From assembly GCF_021165955.1 (NCBI RefSeq), contig NZ_CP088952.1, forward strand, positions 3,162,001-3,226,000: 64,000 bases of DNA, given 5' to 3'. Position 1 is the first letter of the stretch; each line of letters begins with the position of its first letter. The notes under the pieces are model-generated. The model did no database searches and was not told the origin of the DNA. It saw only the letters and a list, made by a program, of their open reading frames with translations. Positions 56,375 to 64,000 of this stretch are shown in pieces. The DNA is from Massilia endophytica (GTDB lineage: Bacteria; Pseudomonadota; Gammaproteobacteria; Burkholderiales; Burkholderiaceae_D). The position numbers and the translations under genes were made by a program.

Positions 56375-57198
56375 TAGAATCCCAGATCGGCAAGAAGGTC
56401 ATCCACACTATCCTGGCTCAGTGCCACGTTCGGCGTCGACGGGCCAGACATCAGCGACACCTCTTTTTGTGCAATCTTCTCGCGTACGGAAGGCGGCGCG
56501 TTGTCCTTGAGCAGCTGCGCCAGCTCGTTCTCGACAGTCTTGGTGATGACCACGACCTTCTTGATCAGCTGGCCGGTGATGTCCTGGAAGTCCTGGGCCA
56601 TCATGATTTCCAGCAGGCGGGCCTTCTCGGCTTCGGTCGCTTCGGACACGGCCTGGGCAAAGGCGCGCGAGTCGCCCGCCAGGGTCTTGAATTCCTCGAT
56701 GCTCAGCTTGCCCTCGAACAGGGCGGCCCAGCGGTCTTCCATTTCCTTGGATTTCTTGGACAGCACGTCCTGGGCGGGCATGCCGTCGTCCAGGGTGTTC
56801 AGCACCTTGTTGGCGGCCTGCTCGGTCAGGCTGGCCACGTATTCCAGGCGGTCCTGCGCGTCCACGATCTGGGAGGAGGCTTCGGTCAGGGCCTTGTCGT
56901 AGCCCAGTTCGCGCAGCGAGTCGTGCAGCAGGCGGACGATGCCGCCCAGGCGTTCGAACATGCTGCCGTCGTGGCTGGCTTCCTCGGCCGCTACGGCCGG
57001 AGCCGCTTCAGCGGCGGGCGCGGCGGCGACAGGCGCGGCCGGGCGGGCGGACGAGATTTCGTCGAACAGGCTTTCCAGATCGTCTTCTGCCGCCGCGGCC
57101 GGTGCCGGAGCGGGTGCCGGGGCCGGAGCCGGGGCGCTGGCGCGCTGCGCGGACACTTCCTCGAATAATGCGTCGAAATCATCAGCGGCGTCGGTCAT
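56374..57198 (-). CDS. cheZ: CheZ-family phosphatase
   Basis: A 274-aa protein: an acidic, Ala/Pro-rich N-terminus (about 1-80), a long helical hairpin, and the CheZ catalytic segment MMAQDFQDITGQLIKKVV, with the conserved Asp and Gln that remove phosphate from CheY-P. The C-terminal peptide QDSVDDLLADLGF is the CheY-binding tail. The start at 57198 (MTDAADDFDALF) has AGGG upstream. Pairing of cheZ directly with cheA, without cheY, is uncommon. Confidence 0.88.
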   Translation of the reverse strand: MTDAADDFDALFEEVSAQRASAPAPAPAPAPAPAAAAEDDLESLFDEISSARPAAPVAAAPAAEAAPAVAAEEASHDGSMFERLGGIVRLLHDSLRELGYDKALTEASSQIVDAQDRLEYVASLTEQAANKVLNTLDDGMPAQDVLSKKSKEMEDRWAALFEGKLSIEEFKTLAGDSRAFAQAVSEATEAEKARLLEIMMAQDFQDITGQLIKKVVVITKTVENELAQLLKDNAPPSVREKIAQKEVSLMSGPSTPNVALSQDSVDDLLADLGF

Positions 57199-57520
57199 AA
57201 TCCCTGCTTCTCCATAATCAAAAAATTGCTGCCGTTCTTGCTCCACGCTCATTCCGCGATGACGCTAGGCAATATTAACGCACTTACGCGAGTGTAGCAG
57301 GGGCCTGCCCCCTTGTTCAATCACCCTATCCCCAAAGACTGGCCAAAGTGAAGCCCTTTCCGGCTAGTGTTGTATTTGGGTTCTGCTTAAAAGCACTATT
57401 TGCGCCGAATTTGCGCTGTTCCACGCTGTTTCTTGAGCGATATCAAATCTTTCCAAGCTGGCAAGCCTTGCAAATCGGACTACAATGAACTTGTGGTCCA
57501 CTCTTTCGAGGGAGGCTGTT
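57199..57520. other. Intergenic region between cheZ and usp
   Basis: 322 bp between divergent genes with no credible coding frame. Apart from the FNR-like box and the TACAAT at 57481-57486 near usp, I see no strong hairpin or repeat. The cheZ side must hold that operon's promoter, but no convincing sigma-70 or sigma-28 pair stands out. Confidence 0.6.
57433..57446. promoter_or_regulatory. FNR/ANR-like box upstream of usp
   Basis: TTGAG-N4-ATCAA differs by one base from the FNR consensus TTGAT-N4-ATCAA. It lies 75-88 bp before the usp start codon; a -10-like TACAAT is at 57481-57486, which would put the box near -53. A Crp/Fnr-family gene follows 1.5 kb downstream. Confidence 0.5.
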
Positions 57521-57988
57521 ATGTACCGCAAGATCCTGGTCACGACCGATGGCTCGGCCGTGTCGCGCATGACCGCCTGCGCGGGCGTGTCCTTTGCCCA
57601 GCAGATGGGGGCCGAGGTGCTGGCGCTCTTCGTGGCGCCGGAATACCAGTACCCCATCTATGTGGAGATCATTCCGCCCAGCTATCCGAGCGAGGAGGAA
57701 TACCGCGCCGCCATGGCGCGCGCGGGCGCCGAGCACGTGCAGTCCATCGTCGAGGCCTGCGCCAGGAAGGGCGTGCGCTGCGAGGCCATGACCGCCTTTT
57801 CCGAGAGCGCGGCCCTGAAGATCGTGGACGTGGCCCAGAACAATGGCTGCGACCTCATCTTCATCGGCTCCCACGGGCGCAGCGGCTGGGGCCAGCTCCT
57901 GCTGGGGAGCGTTACCAACAAGGTGCTGTCGCATACGCGCATACCAGTTCTGGTGCACCGTTTGCTGAAGGAGCCGCAAGCCGAGTGA
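57521..57988 (+). CDS. Universal stress protein (UspA family)
   Basis: A 155-aa single-domain Usp. It starts MYRKILVTTDGSAVS, and has the ATP-binding signature GSHGRSGWGQLLLGSVTNKVL (G-x2-G-x9-G-S). GAGGGAGG precedes the ATG by about 5 bp, favouring 57521 over an upstream ATG at 57485. An FNR-like box upstream suggests induction on oxygen limitation, as for many Usp genes. Confidence 0.93.
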   Translation: MYRKILVTTDGSAVSRMTACAGVSFAQQMGAEVLALFVAPEYQYPIYVEIIPPSYPSEEEYRAAMARAGAEHVQSIVEACARKGVRCEAMTAFSESAALKIVDVAQNNGCDLIFIGSHGRSGWGQLLLGSVTNKVLSHTRIPVLVHRLLKEPQAE

Positions 57989-58081
57989 TTTCAGCAACTT
58001 GCGGGATCGTTTCCACCAAGCATTGCATACCAGTTAATGTAATAATGCATTCAAGATCTGCTTTTTTCCGGGCCCATATCA

Positions 58082-58726
58082 ATGATAAGAATCGTTATCG
58101 CCGATGACCACACGATAATGCGCGAAGGCCTGAAACGCATCCTCGACGGCGCCCAGGATGTGGACATCGTCGGGGAAGCGACCGACGGTTTCGAGGTGTT
58201 GCGCCATGTGCGCCAGGGCGGCTTCGACCTGCTGCTGCTCGACCTGTCCATGCCGGGCCGCAGCGGCGTGGACCTGATCCGCCAGGTGCGCAGCGAGGCG
58301 CCCAAGCTCGCCGTGCTCATCCTGACAATGCACGAGGAAGAACAATATGCCGTGCGCGCCATCCGCGCCGGGGCCCAGGGCTATCTCACAAAGGAGTCCG
58401 CGGGCACCCAGCTGGTGGGGGCCATCCGAAAAGTGGCATCTGGAAGGCCTTATATCAGCACCGAGGTCGCCGAGCAGCTGGCCCTCAATATCATGACGCC
58501 CAACGAGAGCCTGCTGCACAAGCAGCTGTCGGACCGGGAATTCGAGGTGTTTTCCCTGCTCGTGTCCGGCAAATCCATCACCGAGATCGCCAACGGCCTG
58601 CACCTGAGCGTGAAGACGGTGAGCACCCACAAGACCCGCATCATGCAGAAGATGGGGATGAGCTCGCTTTCCGAAATGGTTCAATACGCGGTTGCGCACA
58701 AGCTGCTGTCGCCGTTCAAGACGTAA
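58082..58726 (+). CDS. NarL/FixJ-family response regulator
   Basis: A 214-aa two-domain regulator: a receiver domain with phosphorylation site Asp54 (LLLLDLSMPGRSG) and Lys104 (YLTKES), and a C-terminal LuxR-type HTH (about 148-205; LSDREFEVFSLLVSGKSITEIANGLHLS). No histidine kinase gene is adjacent, so the partner is unknown. Located between a universal stress protein and a Crp/Fnr regulator. Confidence 0.92.
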   Translation: MIRIVIADDHTIMREGLKRILDGAQDVDIVGEATDGFEVLRHVRQGGFDLLLLDLSMPGRSGVDLIRQVRSEAPKLAVLILTMHEEEQYAVRAIRAGAQGYLTKESAGTQLVGAIRKVASGRPYISTEVAEQLALNIMTPNESLLHKQLSDREFEVFSLLVSGKSITEIANGLHLSVKTVSTHKTRIMQKMGMSSLSEMVQYAVAHKLLSPFKT

Positions 58727-58985
58727 AGATTCCCACCCCTCGCCCCCCTGCTCCGCCCCCTTGATCCCTCTGGGCGGCAGGCCGAGGCACTAGGAAGATT
58801 CCTACACCCTGACGCCTGCTCCTACGCGCATATTCAGCGCTTACCGATATCATTCCTACCACCTAGTTGGCATACTGAAACCATTCGAAGTGAGTTGCCG
58901 CCAAGAATTCAGCATGTTCTGACGGCACGGTAAAAACCCCGTAGTCCAACTTCCGGCACTCGGATGACCTGAACAGGAGAACAGC

Positions 58986-59834
58986 ATGCACTCCATGCAA
59001 ACTACCGACATGCGTGCCACCAGCCCCGCCACCGTCATGGAAGCGGGCCGCCAACGTCAAGGCCGGCTGTGGTCCAACCTTAAAGAAGTCTGCGACCTGC
59101 TGCGTATTCCGGCCTGCAATATCCATACCGATGAACTGCTGTTCCAGCACGTGCAGTTCAAGACGGGCCAGCGCATCCACACCATCGGCCAGGCCTTCGA
59201 CACGCTCTACATCGTCAATTCCGGCTTCCTGAAAACGGTGCTGATCGACGAATTCGGCAACGAGCAGGTGCTGAGCTTCCCCATGAAGGGCGACATGCTG
59301 GGCGTGGACGGCATCCACACCCGCCACTACGCCTCGGAAGCGGTGGCCCTCTCCGATTGCGACCTCATCCTGTTGCCCTTCAAGAAGCTCACGGCCCTCG
59401 GCCGCGTGCACCTGGAACTGGAGAACATGATGTACGGCGTGATGAGCCGCGAACTGGTGCGCGAGCAGGCCATGATCGGCATGCTGGGCGCCCTCAGCGC
59501 GGAGGCGCGCGTCGCCCGCTTCCTCATCTCCCTGGCCGAACGCTTCGCCCAGATGGGCTATTCGAGCAAGCTGTTCAACCTGCGCATGACGCGCCATGAA
59601 ATCGGCAGCTACCTGGGCCTGACCCTGGAAACCGTGAGCCGCACGCTCTCCGCATTCAACGAGATCGGCCTCATCACGGTGGACCAGCGCACCATCGGCA
59701 TCAAGGATCCCGAAGCCCTCAAGACCCTGCGCCGCCTGCCGCCTTCGCGTTCGCGCGCCAAAGCCCCGGGCGCGGCCCGCGGCAAGGCCGCCGAACCCGC
59801 CGCCCCGCCCGTGCAGCTGGTCGCGGCAGTCTGA
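58986..59834 (+). CDS. Crp/Fnr-family transcriptional regulator
   Basis: A 282-aa regulator: an N-terminal cyclic-nucleotide-binding-type beta roll (about 50-150), dimer helix, and a Crp HTH (about 200-235; MTRHEIGSYLGLTLETVSRTLSAFNEIGLI) whose ETVSR recognition helix is that of FNR-type proteins. Cysteines are at 36, 44 and 125 only; the CxxC pair of FNR is absent. A Pro/Ala-rich C-terminal tail of about 35 residues is additional. It probably reads TTGAT-type sites such as the one before usp. Confidence 0.9.
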   Translation: MHSMQTTDMRATSPATVMEAGRQRQGRLWSNLKEVCDLLRIPACNIHTDELLFQHVQFKTGQRIHTIGQAFDTLYIVNSGFLKTVLIDEFGNEQVLSFPMKGDMLGVDGIHTRHYASEAVALSDCDLILLPFKKLTALGRVHLELENMMYGVMSRELVREQAMIGMLGALSAEARVARFLISLAERFAQMGYSSKLFNLRMTRHEIGSYLGLTLETVSRTLSAFNEIGLITVDQRTIGIKDPEALKTLRRLPPSRSRAKAPGAARGKAAEPAAPPVQLVAAV

Positions 59835-59859
59835 TCTCTCACTCGGCTTACCCAGCTTG

Positions 59860-59883
59860 GCCCGCTTCGGCGGGCTTTTTTTC
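59860..59883 (+). terminator. Terminator of the Crp/Fnr gene
   Basis: A 6-bp GC stem (GCCCGC / GCGGGC) with a TTCG tetraloop, followed by a run of eight T, 26 bp after the stop codon. Confidence 0.9.
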
Positions 59884-59900
59884 ATTTGTACAGAAAACAC

Positions 59901-59952
59901 TTGCGTTTCCGGCACGGCTGGCCAATAATTCAAATGCGAATGATTCTTATTT
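59901..59952 (+). promoter_or_regulatory. Fur-controlled promoter of hemP
   Basis: -35 TTGCGT (59901-59906), 17-bp spacer, -10 AATAAT (59924-59929), followed at 59932-59952 by AAATGCGAATGATTCTTATTT, which fits Fur boxes of Burkholderiales (GAATGATTCTCATT type). The box covers the transcription start, so iron-bound Fur would block it. Confidence 0.75.
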
Positions 59953-59964
59953 AGAGGACGACAT

Positions 59965-60168
59965 ATGCCAAGTACGACCGCCCCACCCGGCACAGCGGCC
60001 CTCGCGCCCGCAGCCGGCGCCAACGCTGCGGCCCCCGCTGCCCCGGCCGTGCGCCGCTTCAGCACCGCCAGCCTCATGCAAGACCAGCGCGAAGTCGAGA
60101 TCGAGCACGCCGGCCGCATCTACCGCCTGCGCATCACCCAGCTGAACAAGCTGATCCTGACCGCCTGA
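59965..60168 (+). CDS. hemP: Hemin uptake protein HemP
   Basis: A 67-aa protein whose C-terminal 30 residues (EIEHAGRIYRLRITQLNKLILTA) are the HemP domain; the N-terminal half is a variable Ala/Pro-rich segment. HemP (HmuP) proteins act as small regulators of haem-uptake genes in Burkholderia and rhizobia. AGAGGA precedes the ATG, and a Fur-type box overlaps its promoter. Confidence 0.93.
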   Translation: MPSTTAPPGTAALAPAAGANAAAPAAPAVRRFSTASLMQDQREVEIEHAGRIYRLRITQLNKLILTA

Positions 60169-60230
60169 CCCAATCCCAGCCAGCCATCCGCCCCGGCGGT
60201 AGCCAGCGACCCACTCCCAAGGAGAGTCCG

Positions 60231-60557
60231 ATGGCTATCGAACACACCGCCCCCATTTTCGCTTCCCCCGTCCAGCCAGGCCATCGCCCCGAACTGATGC
60301 TGAGCGCCGTGCTGCACCTCATGTCGCACTACACTGCCAGCGCGGACCGGGGCGCCTGCCTCAAGCTCGCTTCCGTCATCGAACGCCACCTGAAGGCCCT
60401 TGCAGGCCTGCCGGAACTGGCGCCTGTGCTCAGCGCCACCTGCCAGCAGCTCTCCGAACAGTGGGCCTCCGTCGTGGAGCGCTCCCTGCCGCCGCAGGAG
60501 GACGGCTTCCTGAGCCGCATCATGTCCCGCCACCGCACGGCCCCGCAGGCCGTCTGA
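60231..60557 (+). CDS. Hypothetical protein (108 aa) in hemP cluster
   Basis: Not recognised. A soluble, helical protein without signal peptide or membrane segment; the centre (LMLSAVLHLMSHYTASADRGACLKLASVIERHL) looks amphipathic. AAGGAGAG lies 7 bp before the ATG, a strong ribosome site. It is 62 bp after hemP and 5 bp before the DUF2325 gene, so it is probably in the same Fur-regulated transcript. Confidence 0.8.
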   Translation: MAIEHTAPIFASPVQPGHRPELMLSAVLHLMSHYTASADRGACLKLASVIERHLKALAGLPELAPVLSATCQQLSEQWASVVERSLPPQEDGFLSRIMSRHRTAPQAV

Positions 60558-60562
60558 ACGCC

Positions 60563-61732
60563 ATGTGCGACAGGCATCAGGCAGCGGCGGACGGCGCCAG
60601 CCCGCGCCGGCGCCGCCTGTGGGATCTCGGCCACGCCTGCCACTGCCCCCTGATCGGCACCGGCCTGCCGCTGGGCGCTCTGCGCAAGCTGGTGGGCAAG
60701 GTCACGGGCGGCACGGTGATGGCGGACGACTACGAGGTGCACGTGGGCGTGGTGAGCGAATGCGGCACGCGCAACCGGCTTTCGGAAGCCGTGCAGAAGG
60801 AACTGGACCGGCGTTATGCGCCCGTGCTGCTGCGCTTCCGGCAGGCGCGCAGCAGCGAACAGCTCGCCCAGCTGTGGCAGGCCGCCGTGGCGGGCGGCGC
60901 GGAGGTGCCGGGCGCCTTCTGGGCCGCGCTCACGCATGTGCGCTGCACCGCGGCGCTCGAAGAAAAAATGTGCCGCGACCTGCACATGATCCAGCACCAG
61001 GCCGGAGCCTGCGCGCGCGCCGACATTCACCGGTTCCATGCGGTGCTCGATGAGAAGGCCCAGCTGGAACAGGAGATGGCGCGGCTCCGGCAGCGCAGCG
61101 CCGCCATGCAGCTCGAACGGCGCGAGGAGCAGGAGCGTCATGCGGCGCAGGCCATGCAGCTGCGCGCCCAGCTCGTGGGCCGGGACAGCATGATCGATTC
61201 GCTGCGCCAGGAGCTGGAACATCTGCGCGCCTCGATTCCGGGACTGGCGAGCCGCGAACGCCTGCAGCAGCAGCTTGCGCTGAGCCTCGACCGCGAACAC
61301 GGGCTGCGCCAGCAGGTCGCCGAACTGAAACGCGAACTGGCCGATGCGGCAGCAGCCGCACGCGCCGCCGAATCCATCGCCAGCGCGGAGTCCAGCGAGC
61401 CGCCGCCCGCTGCGGCGCCGCTGCTGCCGCAACTGGCGGAACGCAGCGTGCTGTGTGTGGGCGGGCGCAATGGCAGCGTGGCGGGCTACCGCATGCTGGT
61501 CGAGCGCAGCGGCGCACAGTTCGCGCATCACGACGGAGGGCTGGAAGACAATGCAGGCAGGCTCGAATCCAGCCTTGCAGCGGCGGACCTGGTGATCTGC
61601 CAGACCGGCTGCATCAGCCACAGCGCCTACTGGCGTGTGAAGGATTTCTGCAAACGCACCGGCAAGCGCTGCGTGTTCGTGGACAATCCCAGCCTCTCCA
61701 GCCTCCAACGCGGGCTGGAGGAGCTGGCCTAG
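60563..61732 (+). CDS. DUF2325-domain protein with central coiled coil
   Basis: A 389-aa cytosolic protein. The N-terminal part (about 15-150; WDLGHACHCPLIGTGLP ...) is family-specific, the middle (about 165-290) is a long Gln/Glu/Arg-rich coiled coil, and the C-terminal 95 residues (SVLCVGGRNGSVAGYRMLVERSG ... DLVICQTGCISHSAYWRVKDFCKRTGK) form the DUF2325 domain, which is Rossmann-like and of unknown function. The start is the ATG at 60563, 3 codons after the upstream gene ends. Convergent with and overlapping the flavoreductase gene by 4 bp. Confidence 0.88.
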   Translation: MCDRHQAAADGASPRRRRLWDLGHACHCPLIGTGLPLGALRKLVGKVTGGTVMADDYEVHVGVVSECGTRNRLSEAVQKELDRRYAPVLLRFRQARSSEQLAQLWQAAVAGGAEVPGAFWAALTHVRCTAALEEKMCRDLHMIQHQAGACARADIHRFHAVLDEKAQLEQEMARLRQRSAAMQLERREEQERHAAQAMQLRAQLVGRDSMIDSLRQELEHLRASIPGLASRERLQQQLALSLDREHGLRQQVAELKRELADAAAAARAAESIASAESSEPPPAAAPLLPQLAERSVLCVGGRNGSVAGYRMLVERSGAQFAHHDGGLEDNAGRLESSLAAADLVICQTGCISHSAYWRVKDFCKRTGKRCVFVDNPSLSSLQRGLEELA

Positions 61733-63078
61733 TAGACGTCGCGGCGGTAGCGGCCCGCCGCTGCCAGCGCATCGAGTTCCGCATTGCCGGCGATCTGGCG
61801 CAAGGCGGCATCTACGCCAGCCGCCATGCCTTCGAGACTGCCGCAGACATAGATTGCTGCGCCATCGGCAAGCCAGGCGCGCAGCGTGGACGCGTGTTCC
61901 GGCAAAAGGTCCTGCACATAGCGCCGTTCCTGCTGGTCGCGCGAGAAGGCGAGATCCATGCGTTCCAGCAGCCCAGCTTCGCGCCACGCCGCGAGCTCCT
62001 CGCCGTAGTGCATGTCGTGCGCCGCATTGCGCTCGCCGAACAGAAGCCAGTTGCGCGCCTGCCCGGCCAGCACGCGCGCCTTCAGGTGGCCGCGCAGGCC
62101 TGCCATGCCGCTGCCATTCCCGATCAGGATCAGCGGACGCGCGGCGTTGTCCTCCAACCGGAAGCGGCGGTGCTGGCGCAGCCGCAGCCGAACCGTTGCG
62201 CCGAGCGGAGCGTGATGCAGCCAGCCGGAGGCGGCGCCATGGCTGCCGTCCGCGTGGCCGTGCAGGCGCACCAGCAGGTGCAGGCGGCCGTCTTCCGGTA
62301 TCGATGCAATAGAGTAGTCGCGCGCGTGTTCGGCATCGGCAGGCGGCGCGATCTGCGCCAGGTCGCCGGACTGCCATTCCGGCAGGCTTCCTTCAACCGG
62401 CTCCAGCTCGAGATGCGCGAGCGGCGCGCCTGCGCTGCCAGGATTGACGATGCGCCGCTCGGCCAGGCGCCAGCTCGCGAAGGCTGGGGCGCCCCAGTCG
62501 GGCGCATCGCTCGTGCCTGCAAGGTGGCTGAGCTGCTGGCGCCAGTGGCCAAGCGCCTGCGAGGAGCTGCGGTCCACGTCAATACGCTCGAACAGCGGCT
62601 GCGCGCCCTGCTCCGCCAGCCACGCGTCCAGCGCGCGGCCGAAGCCGCAGAACTGGCTGTAGGCGCTGTCGCCCAGCGCCAGCACGGCGTAATGCAATGA
62701 AGGCAGCGGCAGCGCGCGCGTCATGATGCGGCTGGCGAAGGCTGCCGCCGCATCGGGGGCATTCCCTTCTCCGTACGTGCTGACGATGAAGAGCGCGCGT
62801 TCGGCGCCGCGCAGTGCGGCTTCGTCCAGCGTCGAAAGTTCCATGGTTTGCACGGCGATTCCGGCAAGCCGCAATGTGGCGGCGGTCTGCCGCGCCAGGT
62901 CTTCCGCATTGCCGGTCTGGCTGGCATAAGCCAGCAGCCAGCCGCCAGGGGCCGCGTCGGCACGCGCTGCGGCGCGTTTGCGGCGGTAGCGCAGCCAGGG
63001 CAGCAGGCATGTGAGGCCGTAGGCGGCGAAGCAGGCGGCGGTCAATGCCAGCCTGCCGGTGTCGTTCGTCAGTATCAT
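61729..63078 (-). CDS. Membrane-anchored sulfite-reductase-type flavoreductase
   Basis: A 449-aa diflavin reductase. One N-terminal helix (LTAACFAAYGLTCLLPWL) anchors it; then a flavodoxin domain (FMN loop SQTGNAEDLA, about 53-62), an FAD-binding barrel with RDYSIAS, and an NAD(P)-binding domain (ILIGNGSGMAGLRG). Such anchored reductases occur with ApbE and PepSY proteins in iron-uptake loci and are thought to reduce Fe(III) siderophores or supply electrons across the membrane. Coupled to apbE by a 4-bp overlap. Confidence 0.88.
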   Translation of the reverse strand: MILTNDTGRLALTAACFAAYGLTCLLPWLRYRRKRAAARADAAPGGWLLAYASQTGNAEDLARQTAATLRLAGIAVQTMELSTLDEAALRGAERALFIVSTYGEGNAPDAAAAFASRIMTRALPLPSLHYAVLALGDSAYSQFCGFGRALDAWLAEQGAQPLFERIDVDRSSSQALGHWRQQLSHLAGTSDAPDWGAPAFASWRLAERRIVNPGSAGAPLAHLELEPVEGSLPEWQSGDLAQIAPPADAEHARDYSIASIPEDGRLHLLVRLHGHADGSHGAASGWLHHAPLGATVRLRLRQHRRFRLEDNAARPLILIGNGSGMAGLRGHLKARVLAGQARNWLLFGERNAAHDMHYGEELAAWREAGLLERMDLAFSRDQQERRYVQDLLPEHASTLRAWLADGAAIYVCGSLEGMAAGVDAALRQIAGNAELDALAAAGRYRRDVY

Positions 63079-64000
63079 TCTTCTTCCAGCATGGCGCGCA
63101 TGGCGCTGCTCATGTATTCGCGCAGGCCGCCTTCTTCACGCACGAGGAAGTGCACGGCCAGGCCCTTGCGTTCGGCCAGCGCCACGCCATCCCTGGCGCC
63201 CAGCACCGTCATCGCAGTGGACCAGGCATCGGCGGCCATGCACAGCTCATGCACCACCGTTACCGAGGACACGCCGTTCGATACCGGCGTGCCCGTGCGC
63301 GGATCGATGGTGTGCGCATGGCGCCGTCCCTCGTGCATGAAGTAGCGGCGGTAATCGCCGGAGGTCGCCACGGCCAGCCCGTGCAGGGCGGCGACGATTT
63401 CGCCAGCGGATTGCTCCGGGCTTTCAAGCGAGACCCACCAGGGCAGGCCATCCGGTTTCACGCCAGCCCCACGCAGCTCGCCGCCCACTTCCACCAGATA
63501 GTTGGCAACGCCCGCCCCGTCCAGATGGCGTGCGAGGCAATCGACGGCGTAGCCCTTCGCAACGGCGGAGAGATCGAGCTGCACGCCACCGGGCTGGAAG
63601 GCGCGGCGGCGCGGCGCATCGAGCTCGATGCTGCGCTGGCGGCGCATGGCGTCCTGCACGGCTTGCGGCGAAGGCGGCACAAAGTCCGGCTGCCCGAAGC
63701 GCCCGTGGGGGCCGAAGCCCCACAGGTTCACGATTTCGCCCGCACACGGATCGCAGGCTCTGCCCGATTCGCGCGACACGTCCATGGCAAATGACAGCAC
63801 GTGGAAGAACGCTTCCGGCAGCACGTGCCAGCTGCCAGCAGGCGCGCGGTTGAATCGGCCAAGGTCCGAGTCCGCCTCCCAGTGGCTCATCTGCGCCACG
63901 ACGGCATCCAGCTCGGCCTGCAGTGCGGCGGCATCCGTCCCATGGTCAGCGGGCCAACCCTCCACCACCCGGACGGACCAGGTGGTGCCCATGGTTTCGC
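63075..64000 (-). CDS. apbE: FAD:protein FMN transferase ApbE (5' partial)
   Basis: Attaches FMN to Thr/Ser of target proteins. Visible motifs: an ETMGTTWSV start region, the FAD-site VDLSAVAKGYAVDCLA-type segment (QLDLSAVAKGYAVDCL), HTIDPRTGTPV and the Mg-binding MAADAWSTAMTVLG. The frame stays open to the window edge and the residues before MGTTW (E-T) match the family, so the true start, with the usual signal peptide, lies beyond 64000. It overlaps the flavoreductase gene by 4 bp. Confidence 0.92.
   Translation of the reverse strand, partial: ETMGTTWSVRVVEGWPADHGTDAAALQAELDAVVAQMSHWEADSDLGRFNRAPAGSWHVLPEAFFHVLSFAMDVSRESGRACDPCAGEIVNLWGFGPHGRFGQPDFVPPSPQAVQDAMRRQRSIELDAPRRRAFQPGGVQLDLSAVAKGYAVDCLARHLDGAGVANYLVEVGGELRGAGVKPDGLPWWVSLESPEQSAGEIVAALHGLAVATSGDYRRYFMHEGRRHAHTIDPRTGTPVSNGVSSVTVVHELCMAADAWSTAMTVLGARDGVALAERKGLAVHFLVREEGGLREYMSSAMRAMLEEE

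Noticed and set aside
58986..59834. Calling the regulator a bona fide oxygen sensor Fnr
   Set aside because: The N-terminal CxxC cysteines needed for [4Fe-4S] are missing; only the family-level name is supported.

Overview
The window looks like a chromosomal segment of a high-GC betaproteobacterium of the Oxalobacteraceae (Massilia / Duganella / Pseudoduganella type). The gene orders leuC-ecn-leuD-leuB-asd-fimV-truA-trpF-trpB-trpA-accD-folC-dedD-cvpA-purF and rpsF-priB-rpsR-rplI-dnaB, and the protein sequences themselves, are typical of that group. Most of the window is core genome. I see no prophage, insertion sequence, CRISPR array, rRNA or tRNA.

Layout. 1-1370: the 3' end of a GlrR-like sigma-54 activator, then a small periplasmic BON-domain gene whose upstream region carries two TGTC-N10-GACA sites, an IHF-type site and a -24/-12 promoter. 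1370-7100: hom, alaA, a DUF498 protein, a peroxiredoxin and a PIN-PhoH ATPase, ending in a repeat-derived terminator. 7100-11200: a VOC protein and a copper module (copZ; copA-cueR-GST) with two CueR-type 19-bp-spacer promoters. 11200-18820: a two-partner-secretion locus (TpsB, a 1727-residue TpsA exoprotein with a PPPVN repeat, and a FecR-domain protein). 19080-26490: four signalling proteins (CHASE2 nucleotide cyclase, GAF-HD-GYP, MBL-fold hydrolase, GAF-GspE ATPase). 26480-31310: two GNATs with an XRE-cupin regulator, an SBF transporter with a nucleotidyltransferase, and Pit phosphate transport with its DUF47 partner. 31360-36350: dnaB, the rpsF operon, lexA with two SOS boxes, a GST and a small secreted protein. 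36430-54250: the long collinear minus-strand biosynthetic block running from leuC down to a Cys/Met-metabolism PLP enzyme. 54500-59850: cheZ-cheA, a universal stress protein, a NarL-type regulator and a Crp/Fnr regulator. 59900-64000: a Fur-type promoter, hemP, a DUF2325 protein, and convergent flavoreductase and apbE (cut by the window end).

How the parts work together. The best-supported regulatory circuit is GlrR -> sigma-54 -> BON protein at the left edge, where every expected cis element can be read. The most system-like accessory region is 11.2-26.5 kb, where nucleotide-second-messenger enzymes flank an adhesin secretion locus and an orphan pilus-type ATPase. Four copies of a palindromic intergenic repeat with core GGGGACAGACCCC are scattered through the window and look like a REP-type family. 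Small genes and starts that automatic calling can miss include a 40-aa entericidin between leuC and leuD, and a priB whose conserved N-terminus requires a CTG start.
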